Source of the DNA: DASZYF01 sp035545535
Lineage (GTDB): Bacteria; Actinomycetota; Actinomycetes; Mycobacteriales; CAJCIY01
Direction of reading: 5' to 3'
DNA length: 22,473 bases
Assembly (NCBI GenBank): GCA_035545535.1
Contig: DASZYF010000064.1
Location: 1-22,473, forward strand
Both the position numbers and the translations under genes were made by a program. A model generated the notes under the pieces. It was given only the letters and a program-made list of their open reading frames with translations. It was not told where the DNA came from and searched no databases. Positions within the stretch are counted from its first letter, which is position 1, and each line of letters starts with the position of its first letter. Of this stretch, positions 9,869-17,007 are shown piece after piece.

Positions 9869-12742
9869 TCAGCCCACCAGGTCTTCGACCGGCGGGCAGC
9901 TGCACATGAGGTTCCGGTCGCCGTGAGCGCCGTCGATGCGGCGCACCGGCGGCCAGTACTTGTCCTTGCGCAGGCTCGGGAGCGGGTACGCCGCCACCTC
10001 CCGCGAGTAGGGGTGGTCCCACACGTCTGCGCTCACCGACGCGGCGGTGTGCGGGGCGCCGCGCAGGGGGCTGTCGTCCGCGGGCCACTCGCCGGCTGCC
10101 ACGCGGTCGATCTCGCCCTTGATGGCGACCATCGCCGCGATGAACCGGTCGAGCTCGGCGAGGTCCTCGCTCTCGGTCGGCTCGACCATCAGCGTGCCCG
10201 CGACGGGGAAGCTCATCGTCGGAGCGTGGAACCCGTAGTCGATGAGGCGCTTGGCGACGTCGTCGACGGTGACGCCCGTGGTCTTCGTGATCTCGCGCAG
10301 GTCGAGGATGCACTCGTGCGCGACGAAGTCGTTGCGCCCGGTGTACAGCACCGGGTAGTGCGGGGCGAGCGCCCGGGCGACGTAGTTGGCCGACAGCACC
10401 GCGACCTCGGTGGCGCGCCGCAGGCCGGCGGCGCCCATGAGGCGGATGTAGGCCCACGGGATCTGCAGGATCCCGGCCGAGCCCCACGGCGCACCGGACA
10501 CCGGCCCGCTGCCGTCCGGACCGCACGACGGCACCACCGGGTGGCCGGGCAGGTAGGGCGCGAGGTGCGACCGCACCGCGACCGGGCCGACGCCGGGACC
10601 GCCGCCGCCGTGCGGGATGCAGAACGTCTTGTGCAGGTTGAGGTGCGAGACGTCCGCACCGAACGCGCCGGGCTTCGCGAGGCCGACGAGCGCGTTCAGG
10701 TTCGCCCCGTCCACGTAGACCTGTCCGCCGTGCTCGTGCACGACCGCGCAGATGTCGCGGATGCCTTCCTCGTACACGCCGTGCGTCGACGGGTAGGTGA
10801 CCATGAGCGCGGACAGGTCGGCCGCGTGCTCGTCGGCCTTGGCGCGCAGGTCGGCGAGGTCGACGTTGCCGTCGTCGTCGCACGCCACCACGACGACACG
10901 CATGCCCGCCATGACAGCGCTCGCGGCGTTGGTGCCGTGGGCGCTGGACGGGATGAGGCACACGGTGCGATGGGCCTCACCGCGGTCGCGGTGCCACGCG
11001 CGGATCGCGAGGAGGCCGGCGAGCTCACCCTGCGACCCCGCGTTGGGCTGCAGCGAGACCGCCGCGTAGCCCGTGATCTCGGCGAGCCAGCGCTCCAGGT
11101 CGTGGATCAGTGCGACCGTGCCCTCGGCCTGGTCGAGCGGCGCGAAGGGGTGCAGGCCGGCGAACTCCGGCCACGTCACGCTCGCCATCTCGGCGGTCGC
11201 GTTCAGCTTCATCGTGCAGGAGCCCAGCGGGATCATCGACCGGTCCAGTGCGAGGTCTCGGTCGGCGAGGCGACGCAGGTAGCGCAGCAGCGACGTCTCG
11301 CTGCGGTGCGTGTTGAACACCGGGTGCGTGAGGTACGGAGACGTCCGGCGCACGGCGGTCGGCAGCGAATCGTCGACGCGGTCAGCCGCAGAGGCGCCCA
11401 CGCCGGCGACGCCGAACGCCTGCCAGACCGCGTCGATGTGCGCGGCGGTCGTCGCCTCGTCGCAGGCGATGGCGACGCTGTCCGCGTCGATGCGTCGCAG
11501 GTTGATCCCGAGCCGCAGCGCGGCGGCGACGACGGCGTCGGCCCGCCCCGGCACGACGGCGGTCACGGTGTCGAAGAACGTGCTGTGCCGCACCGTGATC
11601 CCGCCGGTGGTGAGCCCGGCGGCGAGCGTCGACGCGTGCCGGTGGATGCGCTGCGCGATCGCGGCGAGGCCGTCCGGGCCGTGGTAGACGGCGTAGGTCG
11701 AGGACAGGACGGCGAGCAGCACCTGCGCGGTGCAGATGTTGCTCGTCGCCTTCTCGCGACGGATGTGCTGCTCGCGCGTCTGCAGCGCGAGCCGGTACGC
11801 CGGCGCGCCGTCGGCGTCGACGCTGACGCCGACGAGCCGCCCCGGCAGTGAGCGCTCGAGCCCGCTGCGCACCGACAGGTAGCCGGCGTGCGGACCGCCG
11901 AACGCCATCGGGAGGCCGAGCCGCTGTGACGTGCCGACGGCGATGTCCGCGCCGAGCTCGCCCGGCGGCGTGAGCAGCGTGAGCGCGAGCAGGTCCGCCG
12001 CGACGACGACCTGCGCGCCCCGCGTGTGCGCGTCGTCGATCAGCGGCCGCAGGTCGCGCACGACGCCGCTCGCGCCCGGGTGCTGGAGCAGCACTCCGAA
12101 GAAGTCCTGTCCTGCAGGCAGTCCCGCGGACAGGTCGGCGACCTCGACGGCGATCCCGAGGGGCTCGGCGCGTACCTGGAGGACCGCGACCGTCTGCGGG
12201 AGCGTCTCGGCGTCGACGAGGAACGTGCCGTTGCTCATCTGGCCCGCTCGCGAGCTCCCGGCGCCGTCGCCCTTCACCGCGCGCCGGCAGAGCTGCATCG
12301 CTTCGGCGGCCGCCGTGCTCTCGTCGAGCAGGGACGCGCCGCTGACCGGCAGCGCGGTGAGGTCGCTGACGAGCGTCTGGAAGTTGAGCAGGGCCTCGAG
12401 GCGGCCCTGGCTGATCTCCGGCTGGTACGGCGTGTACGCCGTGTACCAGGCCGGGTTCTCGAGGATGTTGCGCTGGATGACGGGTGGCACGATCACGTCG
12501 TTGTAGCCGAGCCCGATCATCTGGGTCAGCACCCGGTTGCGCGCCGCGAGGGTGCGCAGCTCGGCGATCACCTCGGTCTCGTCCACCGGCGCCGGCAGTG
12601 TGAGGTCCTCGTCGCGGATGGCATCCGGGACCGTCGCCTTGACGAGGCTGTCGAGGTCGCCGACGCCGAGCGCGTCGAGCATCCGGGCGACCTCGGTCTC
12701 GGCGGGGCCGATGTGGCGGCGCACGAACGGTGAGGTGGTCAT
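9869..12742 (-). CDS. gcvP: Glycine dehydrogenase (decarboxylating), P-protein
   Basis: The pyridoxal-phosphate P-protein of the glycine cleavage system, which decarboxylates glycine and passes the aminomethyl group to the lipoyl arm of GcvH. 957 aa, the single-chain form that joins both halves. The N-terminus (RHIGPAETEVARMLDALGV) is typical. The cofactor lysine is K705 in SHLNLHKTFCIPHGGGGPG, and the Gly-rich loop after it is intact. The ATG start at 12742 has GGGAGG 4-5 nt upstream. No gcvT or gcvH is in the window, so the other components are encoded elsewhere. A glycine riboswitch in the 5' leader indicates induction by glycine. It is transcribed toward the NlpC/P60 gene, with a hairpin between them. 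Confidence 0.98.
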   Translation of the reverse strand: MTTSPFVRRHIGPAETEVARMLDALGVGDLDSLVKATVPDAIRDEDLTLPAPVDETEVIAELRTLAARNRVLTQMIGLGYNDVIVPPVIQRNILENPAWYTAYTPYQPEISQGRLEALLNFQTLVSDLTALPVSGASLLDESTAAAEAMQLCRRAVKGDGAGSSRAGQMSNGTFLVDAETLPQTVAVLQVRAEPLGIAVEVADLSAGLPAGQDFFGVLLQHPGASGVVRDLRPLIDDAHTRGAQVVVAADLLALTLLTPPGELGADIAVGTSQRLGLPMAFGGPHAGYLSVRSGLERSLPGRLVGVSVDADGAPAYRLALQTREQHIRREKATSNICTAQVLLAVLSSTYAVYHGPDGLAAIAQRIHRHASTLAAGLTTGGITVRHSTFFDTVTAVVPGRADAVVAAALRLGINLRRIDADSVAIACDEATTAAHIDAVWQAFGVAGVGASAADRVDDSLPTAVRRTSPYLTHPVFNTHRSETSLLRYLRRLADRDLALDRSMIPLGSCTMKLNATAEMASVTWPEFAGLHPFAPLDQAEGTVALIHDLERWLAEITGYAAVSLQPNAGSQGELAGLLAIRAWHRDRGEAHRTVCLIPSSAHGTNAASAVMAGMRVVVVACDDDGNVDLADLRAKADEHAADLSALMVTYPSTHGVYEEGIRDICAVVHEHGGQVYVDGANLNALVGLAKPGAFGADVSHLNLHKTFCIPHGGGGPGVGPVAVRSHLAPYLPGHPVVPSCGPDGSGPVSGAPWGSAGILQIPWAYIRLMGAAGLRRATEVAVLSANYVARALAPHYPVLYTGRNDFVAHECILDLREITKTTGVTVDDVAKRLIDYGFHAPTMSFPVAGTLMVEPTESEDLAELDRFIAAMVAIKGEIDRVAAGEWPADDSPLRGAPHTAASVSADVWDHPYSREVAAYPLPSLRKDKYWPPVRRIDGAHGDRNLMCSCPPVEDLVG

Positions 12743-12762
12743 CGGGCCTCCCAGGCAGGAGT

Positions 12763-12777
12763 GGACGGCTGACGTCC
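12763..12777 (-). other. Small hairpin between riboswitch aptamer and gcvP start
   Basis: A 5-bp inverted repeat (GGACG / CGTCC, 5-nt loop) lies between the aptamer and the ribosome binding site. Just downstream, CTCC near 12759-12762 could pair with the GGAG of the gcvP Shine-Dalgarno (12747-12752). Together they could form the expression platform, acting on translation rather than through a U-tract terminator, which I do not see. This is inference from base pairing by eye. Confidence 0.3.
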
Positions 12778-12796
12778 TCCCGCTCTGTCGACCGCA

Positions 12797-12910
12797 CGTC
12801 TCCAGAGGTGCCTGACCGTGCGGTGCGGGTGCCTGAGAGATTCTCGGGAGGAGTTTGCTCCTACGGCGCCGGCTGCCTTCGACGGGAAGGCCGGTCTCTC
12901 CCGCACGGCT
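12797..12910 (-). ncRNA. Glycine riboswitch (single aptamer) controlling gcvP
   Basis: Read on the minus strand, the leader contains the glycine-aptamer landmarks in order: GCGGGAGAGACC, then GCCGUAGGAGCAAACUCCUC, then AAUCUCUCAGGCACCCG, then GACCGCACGG-like bases, closing with CACCUCUGGAGAC. This matches the gcvT-type consensus in both order and spacing. Only one aptamer is seen; no second copy follows before the gcvP ribosome binding site. Glycine riboswitches generally turn on glycine cleavage genes when glycine is high. Confidence 0.93.
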
Positions 12911-12931
12911 GAGGCATCTTCAGTTGTGCGT

Positions 12932-13267
12932 TCAGGATACGGGCTGTGGCTCCGCCAGGCGCCGGGTGACCCACCGCTCGGCGACGGGTGACAGGAACGG
13001 GATCGTCCCCGACAGCCCGATCAGCACCGCCCGGCCCAGCGGCCACCGCAGCCGGTACAGCACGAGGTCGGCGGTCGCGAGCACGTAGACGATGAACAGG
13101 AACCCGTGCAGGGTCCAGCCGACATGGCCGAAGCCCGGGTGGCCCGCGACCTGCAAGGGGATCGCCACCACGCAGTTGACCGCGAGGACCACGCCCACGA
13201 CCCACGCGATGACGCGGTAGCGCAGCAGCGACGCCCGCGTCGGCGCGGGCAGGGCCGCCCCCGTCAC
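12932..13267 (-). CDS. DUF3817-type small integral membrane protein
   Basis: A 111-aa membrane protein of unknown function that I recognise as the actinobacterial DUF3817 type. It has about three hydrophobic helices: RYRVIAWVVGVVLAVNCVVA (near 16-36), the HGFLFIVYVLATADLVLY block, and AVLIGLSGTIPFLSPVAERW. The family-typical G(F)GH..W.LHG segment and the ending PFLSPVAERWV are present. The GTG start overlaps the stop of the upstream gene by 4 bp (GTGA) and has a GAGGGA Shine-Dalgarno about 7 nt upstream, so the two genes are an operon. It sits directly upstream of the gcvP leader on the same strand, so read-through is possible. Confidence 0.85.
   Translation of the reverse strand: MTGAALPAPTRASLLRYRVIAWVVGVVLAVNCVVAIPLQVAGHPGFGHVGWTLHGFLFIVYVLATADLVLYRLRWPLGRAVLIGLSGTIPFLSPVAERWVTRRLAEPQPVS
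12934..12939 (-). promoter_or_regulatory. Candidate -10 element of the gcvP leader transcript
   Basis: On the minus strand TATCCT fits TANNNT and would start the RNA near 12927, about 20 nt before the aptamer. It overlaps the last codons and stop of the upstream DUF3817 gene. The -35 is weak. Confidence 0.4.
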
Positions 13268-13665
13268 CGCGCGTCCCTCGCGGCGAGCTGGGCGAGCCGG
13301 CGGTTGTAGGCGGCGAGCGCCGGGTCCTGCTCGTCATCCTCGGCCGCGGTCTCGGCCACCGTCCGCGCCGGCTGCCGGGGGCCGAGCACCGGAGGGGCGG
13401 TCTCCGTGGCCGGGCCGCCCGTGCGGTCGCGGAACGTCGGCGGCGCATCGGCGGTGACGACGGTGCGGACCCACCAGAAGCCACCCAGCGCCGCGAACAC
13501 CCACCACTCGCTCATGTAGCCCCAGTTGAGGATCTGGCCGGTGCCCTCGGCCCGGTGCAGCTGCCAGCGGCCCATGAGGACGCAGGCCGTGAAGGCGGCC
13601 ACGACCAGCGCATGGCGCCACAGCCAGGCCGGTGCGAAGAGCTTGCTCAGCAACCGGCGGGCCAC
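13264..13665 (-). CDS. Small membrane protein with SURF1-like GRWQLHR motif, function unknown
   Basis: A 133-aa protein with two predicted helices (about residues 16-33, ALVVAAFTACVLMGRWQ, and about 50-66, EWWVFAALGGFWWVRTVV). These are followed by a hydrophilic, acidic tail ending in LAAYNRRLAQLAARDAR. The stretch LMGRWQLHRAEG just after helix 1 resembles the start of SURF1 cytochrome-oxidase assembly proteins (G.WQ..R), but the rest of SURF1 is absent. Similar short proteins are, from memory, common next to DUF3817 genes in actinobacteria. The GTG start has no Shine-Dalgarno, but TACCGT lies 6 nt upstream (leaderless type). It is the first gene of the two-gene operon with the DUF3817 gene. 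Confidence 0.75.
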   Translation of the reverse strand: MARRLLSKLFAPAWLWRHALVVAAFTACVLMGRWQLHRAEGTGQILNWGYMSEWWVFAALGGFWWVRTVVTADAPPTFRDRTGGPATETAPPVLGPRQPARTVAETAAEDDEQDPALAAYNRRLAQLAARDAR

Positions 13666-13671
13666 GGGGAA

Positions 13672-13677
13672 ACGGTA
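13672..13677 (-). promoter_or_regulatory. Candidate leaderless -10 element for the small membrane gene pair
   Basis: On the minus strand TACCGT, a full TANNNT match, ends 6 nt before the GTG at 13665. It lies in the 65-bp divergent gap shared with the HD-domain gene, which has its own -10 on the other strand. Confidence 0.5.
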
Positions 13678-13718
13678 GACGGCCGGTCTGTGGATCGCCC
13701 GCTCCGCTCCGGGCGGGG

Positions 13719-13724
13719 CAGACT
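13719..13724 (+). promoter_or_regulatory. Candidate leaderless -10 element for the HD-domain gene
   Basis: CAGACT ends 6 nt before the ATG at 13731. The identical hexamer at identical spacing precedes the acylase gene at 5313. No Shine-Dalgarno with normal spacing is present (only a GGGGGC run touching the start). Confidence 0.45.
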
Positions 13725-13730
13725 GGGGGC

Positions 13731-14318
13731 ATGACGACGGATGCGCTGCCGCGGGCCACGTTCCACGCGATGGATGAGGGCACCCAGGAGGACTGGCAGG
13801 CGATCGCGCAGAACCTGCTGCCGTTCGGGGCCGGGCTGCCCGACCGGATCCTCGGCCAGATGCGTCTGCTCGGTGACGACCACGGCGGCTTCGCCGTCGA
13901 CCGGCTCACCCACTGCCTGCAGACGGCGGCGCGCGCCGAGAAGGCCGGCCGGTCGGACGAGTACGTGCTGTGCGCGCTCATCCACGACATCGGCGACACG
14001 CTCGGCCCGTGGAACCACGCCGAGCACGCGGCCGCCGTGCTGCGCCCGTTCGTGGAGCCCGACCTGCACTGGATGGTCGAGCGGCACGCCGACTTCCAGG
14101 GCTACTACTTCTTCCACTTCCTCGGCCAGGACCGGGACCGGCGCGAGCGCTACCGCGACCAGCCCGAGCTGTTCGACCTCACCGCGGAGTTCTGCGCCGA
14201 GTACGACCAGAACAGCTTCGACCCGGGGTACCCGACGCCGCCGCTCGAGCACTTCGAGCCGCTGGTGCGGCAGCTCATGGGCGCACCGCGCTACTCGATG
14301 TACACCGGCACGGCCTGA
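13731..14318 (+). CDS. HD-domain protein, putative PhnZ/MIOX-like diiron oxygenase
   Basis: A 195-aa soluble protein. The HD core shows H61 (DRLTHCLQTA), H85-D86 (LIHDIGD), H96 or H99 (NHAEHAAAV), H119 (VERHADFQGYYFFH) and D159 or D164 (FCAEYDQNSFDPGY). Ordinary HD phosphohydrolases need H...HD...D. The order H...HD...H...H...D is the six-ligand set of mixed-valent diiron oxygenases such as PhnZ and myo-inositol oxygenase. I therefore lean to an oxygenase, but a phosphohydrolase is not excluded and the substrate is unknown. No phosphonate or inositol genes are nearby. The ATG start is supported by the upstream -10-like hexamer. The stop is 1 bp from the stop of the convergent subtilase gene. 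Confidence 0.72.
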   Translation: MTTDALPRATFHAMDEGTQEDWQAIAQNLLPFGAGLPDRILGQMRLLGDDHGGFAVDRLTHCLQTAARAEKAGRSDEYVLCALIHDIGDTLGPWNHAEHAAAVLRPFVEPDLHWMVERHADFQGYYFFHFLGQDRDRRERYRDQPELFDLTAEFCAEYDQNSFDPGYPTPPLEHFEPLVRQLMGAPRYSMYTGTA

Positions 14319-14319
14319 C

Positions 14320-15606
14320 CTACTCCTTCGACGCCACCTTGGCGGTCACGGCGAACGTGACCGTCTTGTGCGTGACGAGCCGCAGCTTGGTCGTCGAGCG
14401 GATCGCCTTGCTGCGCAAGGTGAACACGCCCTTGCCGTTCGTCCTGGTCGTCGCGATGGTGATCCAGCCGCTGCCCTTCTTCTGCTGCAGCGCCACGGTG
14501 ACGTTCGCGGCGGCGGGCCGGACCGCGCAGCGGACCGTGGCCCGGGTCCCCTTGGTCGCGGTCACCACCTTGCGGCAGCCGGTGAACCCGAACGAGCCGG
14601 ACGAGGTGGCGTCGGGCGGGTGGAGCAGCAGCGCGGCGGCGGCGTCGATCAGCCCGTGCCCGGCGCCGGCGAGCGGCTTCGCCGTGCTCTCGATCGTGGA
14701 GAAGACGTCAGCCCGCCCACGGCCGGGGTGCTCGGCGAGGAGCAGCGCCGCGAGACCGGCCACGTGGGGCGCGGCCATCGACGTGCCCGCCATGGCCGTG
14801 TAGGTGTTGTTCGGCGTCGTCGACACGACGCACGTCTCGGGGTGGCACTGCCCGTCCGAGCCGAAGTCGCCACCCGGAGCGGCCACGGACGTCGCGCCGC
14901 CGCTGTCGCTGTAGGAAGCGATCGCGCCGGTGGGCCCGGTGGCGGCGACGAGCAGGGCGTTGCCGGCCTGGTAGCTCGGGGTGGTCTGGCTGTTGTTGCC
15001 GGCCGCCGAGACGACGACGATGCCCGCCTGCGCGGCGCGCGCGACCGCGTCGTCGACGTCGGTGCTGTGGAAGAACCCGTCGACGAGCTGGAGGCCGGTC
15101 AGCGGGACGTCGCCGAGCGAGAGGTTGATGACCTGCGCGCCGTGGGTCCGGGCCCAGTCGATGCCGGCGGCGACGGCGGCCGTGGCGCCCTCGCAGTCGC
15201 CGTCCTGCGCGTTCCACGTGAGGACCCGGACGGGCAGGATCGTCGCCTTGGGAGCGACGCCGTAGCTGGCCGACCCGACGATCCCGGCCACGTGCGTGCC
15301 GTGGATGCAGTCGTCCCCGGCCGCCGCGCCCGCCGTGCAGGTGCCCGACGCGCAGTCGGCCCCGGGCAGCACCCGGCCGCCGAACTCCGCCTGGCTGCGG
15401 CCGTCGACCCAGGAGTCCACGACCGCGACGACCACTCCAGCCCCGCCGTTGCCGAGCGGCTGGGCGGCGGCCACGTCGGCCTGCGCCGCGTTCCACGTCG
15501 AGGGCTGGGCGAGCGTCGCCGGCGCGACGGCCACCAGCGCGACGAGGCCGAGGGCCGCGGCGACGAGCGTGGCGGGCAGCCGGCGGCGGGGCGCGGTGAG
15601 GGTCAC
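14320..15606 (-). CDS. Secreted subtilisin-like serine protease (S8)
   Basis: Extracellular endopeptidase, 428 aa. The signal peptide is residues 1-33 (LVAAALGLVALVAVAPATLA, cut before QPSTW). The catalytic triad is D64 (VAVVDSWVDG), H102 (CIHGTHVAGIVG) and S276 (AGTSMAAPHVAGL), with an oxyanion region AAGNN. The aspartate motif is DSWV rather than the common DTGV/DSGV. No inhibitor-I9-type propeptide is visible between signal and catalytic domain. The last ~90 residues are Lys/Thr-rich and probably beta-structured (CRKVVTATKGTRATVRCAV...), perhaps an Ig-like accessory domain with one disulfide. The GTG start has no Shine-Dalgarno or good -10; it lies 43 bp after the SDR gene and may be co-transcribed with it. 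Confidence 0.92.
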   Translation of the reverse strand: MTLTAPRRRLPATLVAAALGLVALVAVAPATLAQPSTWNAAQADVAAAQPLGNGGAGVVVAVVDSWVDGRSQAEFGGRVLPGADCASGTCTAGAAAGDDCIHGTHVAGIVGSASYGVAPKATILPVRVLTWNAQDGDCEGATAAVAAGIDWARTHGAQVINLSLGDVPLTGLQLVDGFFHSTDVDDAVARAAQAGIVVVSAAGNNSQTTPSYQAGNALLVAATGPTGAIASYSDSGGATSVAAPGGDFGSDGQCHPETCVVSTTPNNTYTAMAGTSMAAPHVAGLAALLLAEHPGRGRADVFSTIESTAKPLAGAGHGLIDAAAALLLHPPDATSSGSFGFTGCRKVVTATKGTRATVRCAVRPAAANVTVALQQKKGSGWITIATTRTNGKGVFTLRSKAIRSTTKLRLVTHKTVTFAVTAKVASKE

Positions 15607-15649
15607 GACCGGTTGAACGAGCGAAGGGCGGCTTGGGTTGCCGTCGCGG

Positions 15650-16417
15650 TCACCGGGGCTTCATCCGCAGGGCGCCGTCGAGGCGGATGACCTCGCCGTT
15701 CAGGTACGCGCTCGTCGCGGCGAACACGACGAGCTCGGCGTACTCCTCGGGCAGCCCGAGGCGGGGCGGGAAGACGACGTCGGCCGCCAGCTCCTTGCGG
15801 GCGTCCTCGGGCAGGCTCGCGAGCAGCGGCGTGTCCATGAGCCCGGGCGCGATGGTGTTGACCCGGATCCCGTTGCGGGCGAGGTCGCGGGCCGCCGGCA
15901 GCGTGAGGCCGACGACCCCGCCCTTGCTCGCGGCGTAGGCGGCCTGCCCGATCTGGCCCTCGTACGCCGCGATCGAGGCGGTCATGACGATGGCCCCCCG
16001 CTCTCCGCCCTCGTCCGGGTCGTTGTCCGCCATCGACGCGGCGAACAGGCGCAGCGCGTTGAACGAGCCGATCAGGTTCACCCGGATCGTCGTCTCGAAC
16101 CAGGACAGGTCGGCCGGTCCGGCCTTGCCGAGGATGCGCTGGGGCGGGCCGATGCCGCTGGTCACGACCCCCAGCCGGGGGCTGCCGTGTGCCTCGCGGG
16201 CCTCCGCCAACGCGTCGGCGAGCCCGTCGGGGCTCGACACGTCGGCGGTGTGCGCGGTGGCCCCCGCGATGCCCGCCGCTACCTCCGCGGCGCGGTCCGC
16301 GGCGAGGTCGACGACCGCCACGCGAGCGCCCGCCGCGCCGAGGCGACGGGCGGTGGCCTCCCCGAGCCCGGAGCCGCCGCCGATCACGACGGCGGCGGTG
16401 TCCTGCAACGTTTCCAC
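15650..16417 (-). CDS. SDR-family dehydrogenase, HSD10/3-hydroxyacyl-CoA dehydrogenase-like
   Basis: A classical short-chain dehydrogenase of 255 aa using NAD(P)H. The Rossmann loop GGGSGLGEATARR follows VVI near the N-terminus. D in VAVVDLAAD after strand 2 suggests NAD. The TSGIG segment replaces the usual NAG. The catalytic residues lie in AAYAASKGG (YxxxK), with the serine in TASIAAYEG. The ending LNGEVIRLDGALRMKPR is typical of the type II 3-hydroxyacyl-CoA dehydrogenase/17beta-HSD10 group, so a role in branched-chain or fatty acyl-CoA oxidation is likely but unproven. I choose the GTG at 16417 because AGAGGA lies 9 nt upstream; an in-frame GTG at 16438 (262 aa) has no Shine-Dalgarno. 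Divergent from the cysteine dioxygenase gene. Confidence 0.88.
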   Translation of the reverse strand: METLQDTAAVVIGGGSGLGEATARRLGAAGARVAVVDLAADRAAEVAAGIAGATAHTADVSSPDGLADALAEAREAHGSPRLGVVTSGIGPPQRILGKAGPADLSWFETTIRVNLIGSFNALRLFAASMADNDPDEGGERGAIVMTASIAAYEGQIGQAAYAASKGGVVGLTLPAARDLARNGIRVNTIAPGLMDTPLLASLPEDARKELAADVVFPPRLGLPEEYAELVVFAATSAYLNGEVIRLDGALRMKPR

Positions 16418-16442
16418 GATGTGGAGTCCTCTTTCCACTATG
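16411..16442. promoter_or_regulatory. Operator-like direct and inverted repeats in SDR/CDO divergent region
   Basis: TTTCCACGATG (16411-16421) recurs as TTTCCACTATG (16432-16442), 10 of 11 bases identical, with starts 21 bp apart (two helical turns). The first copy is also a palindrome, TCCAC-GAT-GTGGA (16413-16425), and GTGGA pairs again with TCCAC at 16434-16438. This looks like tandem binding sites for a dimeric regulator. They overlap the SDR start and a -10-like element of the divergent gene. No regulator gene is adjacent. Confidence 0.5.
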
Positions 16443-16444
16443 CT
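16439..16444 (+). promoter_or_regulatory. Candidate -10 element for the cysteine dioxygenase operon
   Basis: TATGCT fits TANNNT and would start transcription near 16451, giving a leader of about 47 nt that includes the AGGAG ribosome binding site at 16487-16491. It overlaps the second operator-like repeat. A matching -35 is weak. Confidence 0.35.
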
Positions 16445-16497
16445 GTGATACCGAAGGGCAGGACCCGAACAGTAGGACCCCGGACCAGGAGCAACCC

Positions 16498-17007
16498 GTG
16501 CTGCACCACCTGCACCCCGACCTGGCGGTCGACCTGATCGACGCCGCCGTGCTGCCGCTGCCCGCTGAGGGGCAGGTGACCCTCGGCGGCCTCGAGGCGA
16601 TCACCCGCCGCCTGGCCGGCTCGGCGGTGCGCTGGTGCGGGCTGGTGCGGCACGACCCCGAGGCGCGCTGGTACACACGGCTCGTGCGCACCGACGCCAT
16701 CGAGGTCTGGGCGCTCGGCTGGTGGCCCGGTCAGGGCACGCCCGTGCACGACCACGGCGGCGCGCTCGGCGCGCTCACGGTGGTCGGCGGGACGCTCGCG
16801 GAGGACGTCTACGACGAGGACTGGCAGCCCGCCGGCCGCCGGCACCTCTCGGTGGGCACGGCCGCGAGCTTCACGACCGACCACGTCCACGCCGTGTCCG
16901 CGGTCGGGAGCGGGCCCGCGACGAGCATCCACGCGTACTCGCCTCCGGCGCTGCCGCTGCGCTACACGCCGACGGGGGAGCTCGTCGGCGCCGGCGTGCT
17001 GCCGTGA
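16498..17007 (+). CDS. Cysteine dioxygenase type I
   Basis: An iron enzyme of the cupin fold that oxidises L-cysteine to cysteine sulfinate with O2 (cytoplasm). 169 aa. The GTG start has AGGAG 6 nt upstream. Ligand histidines are H84 and H86 (GTPVHDHGG) and H131 (DHVHAV). The second-shell S143-H145-Y147 (TSIHAYSPP) corresponds to the Ser-His-Tyr triad of cysteine dioxygenases, and R57 (ARWYTR) sits where the substrate-carboxylate arginine is expected. The position of the mammalian crosslink cysteine is glycine (G91), as usual in bacteria. The stop overlaps the rhodanese start (GTGA), linking thiol oxidation with sulfur transfer. Mercaptopropionate dioxygenase is a less likely alternative. Confidence 0.9.
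   Translation: MLHHLHPDLAVDLIDAAVLPLPAEGQVTLGGLEAITRRLAGSAVRWCGLVRHDPEARWYTRLVRTDAIEVWALGWWPGQGTPVHDHGGALGALTVVGGTLAEDVYDEDWQPAGRRHLSVGTAASFTTDHVHAVSAVGSGPATSIHAYSPPALPLRYTPTGELVGAGVLP

Noticed and set aside
9821..11851. A long plus-strand open frame under gcvP
   Set aside because: It is a shadow of gcvP; it shows no recognisable domain and spans the terminator region and the gcvP stop.
12743..12796. A second glycine aptamer between the first and gcvP
   Set aside because: The remaining ~50 nt is too short and lacks the GAAGGAGCAA- and CUCUCAGG-type landmarks.
16418..16438. Longer SDR start at the GTG at 16438
   Set aside because: It adds seven residues not expected for the family, has no Shine-Dalgarno, and would bury the AGAGGA site that serves the GTG at 16417.
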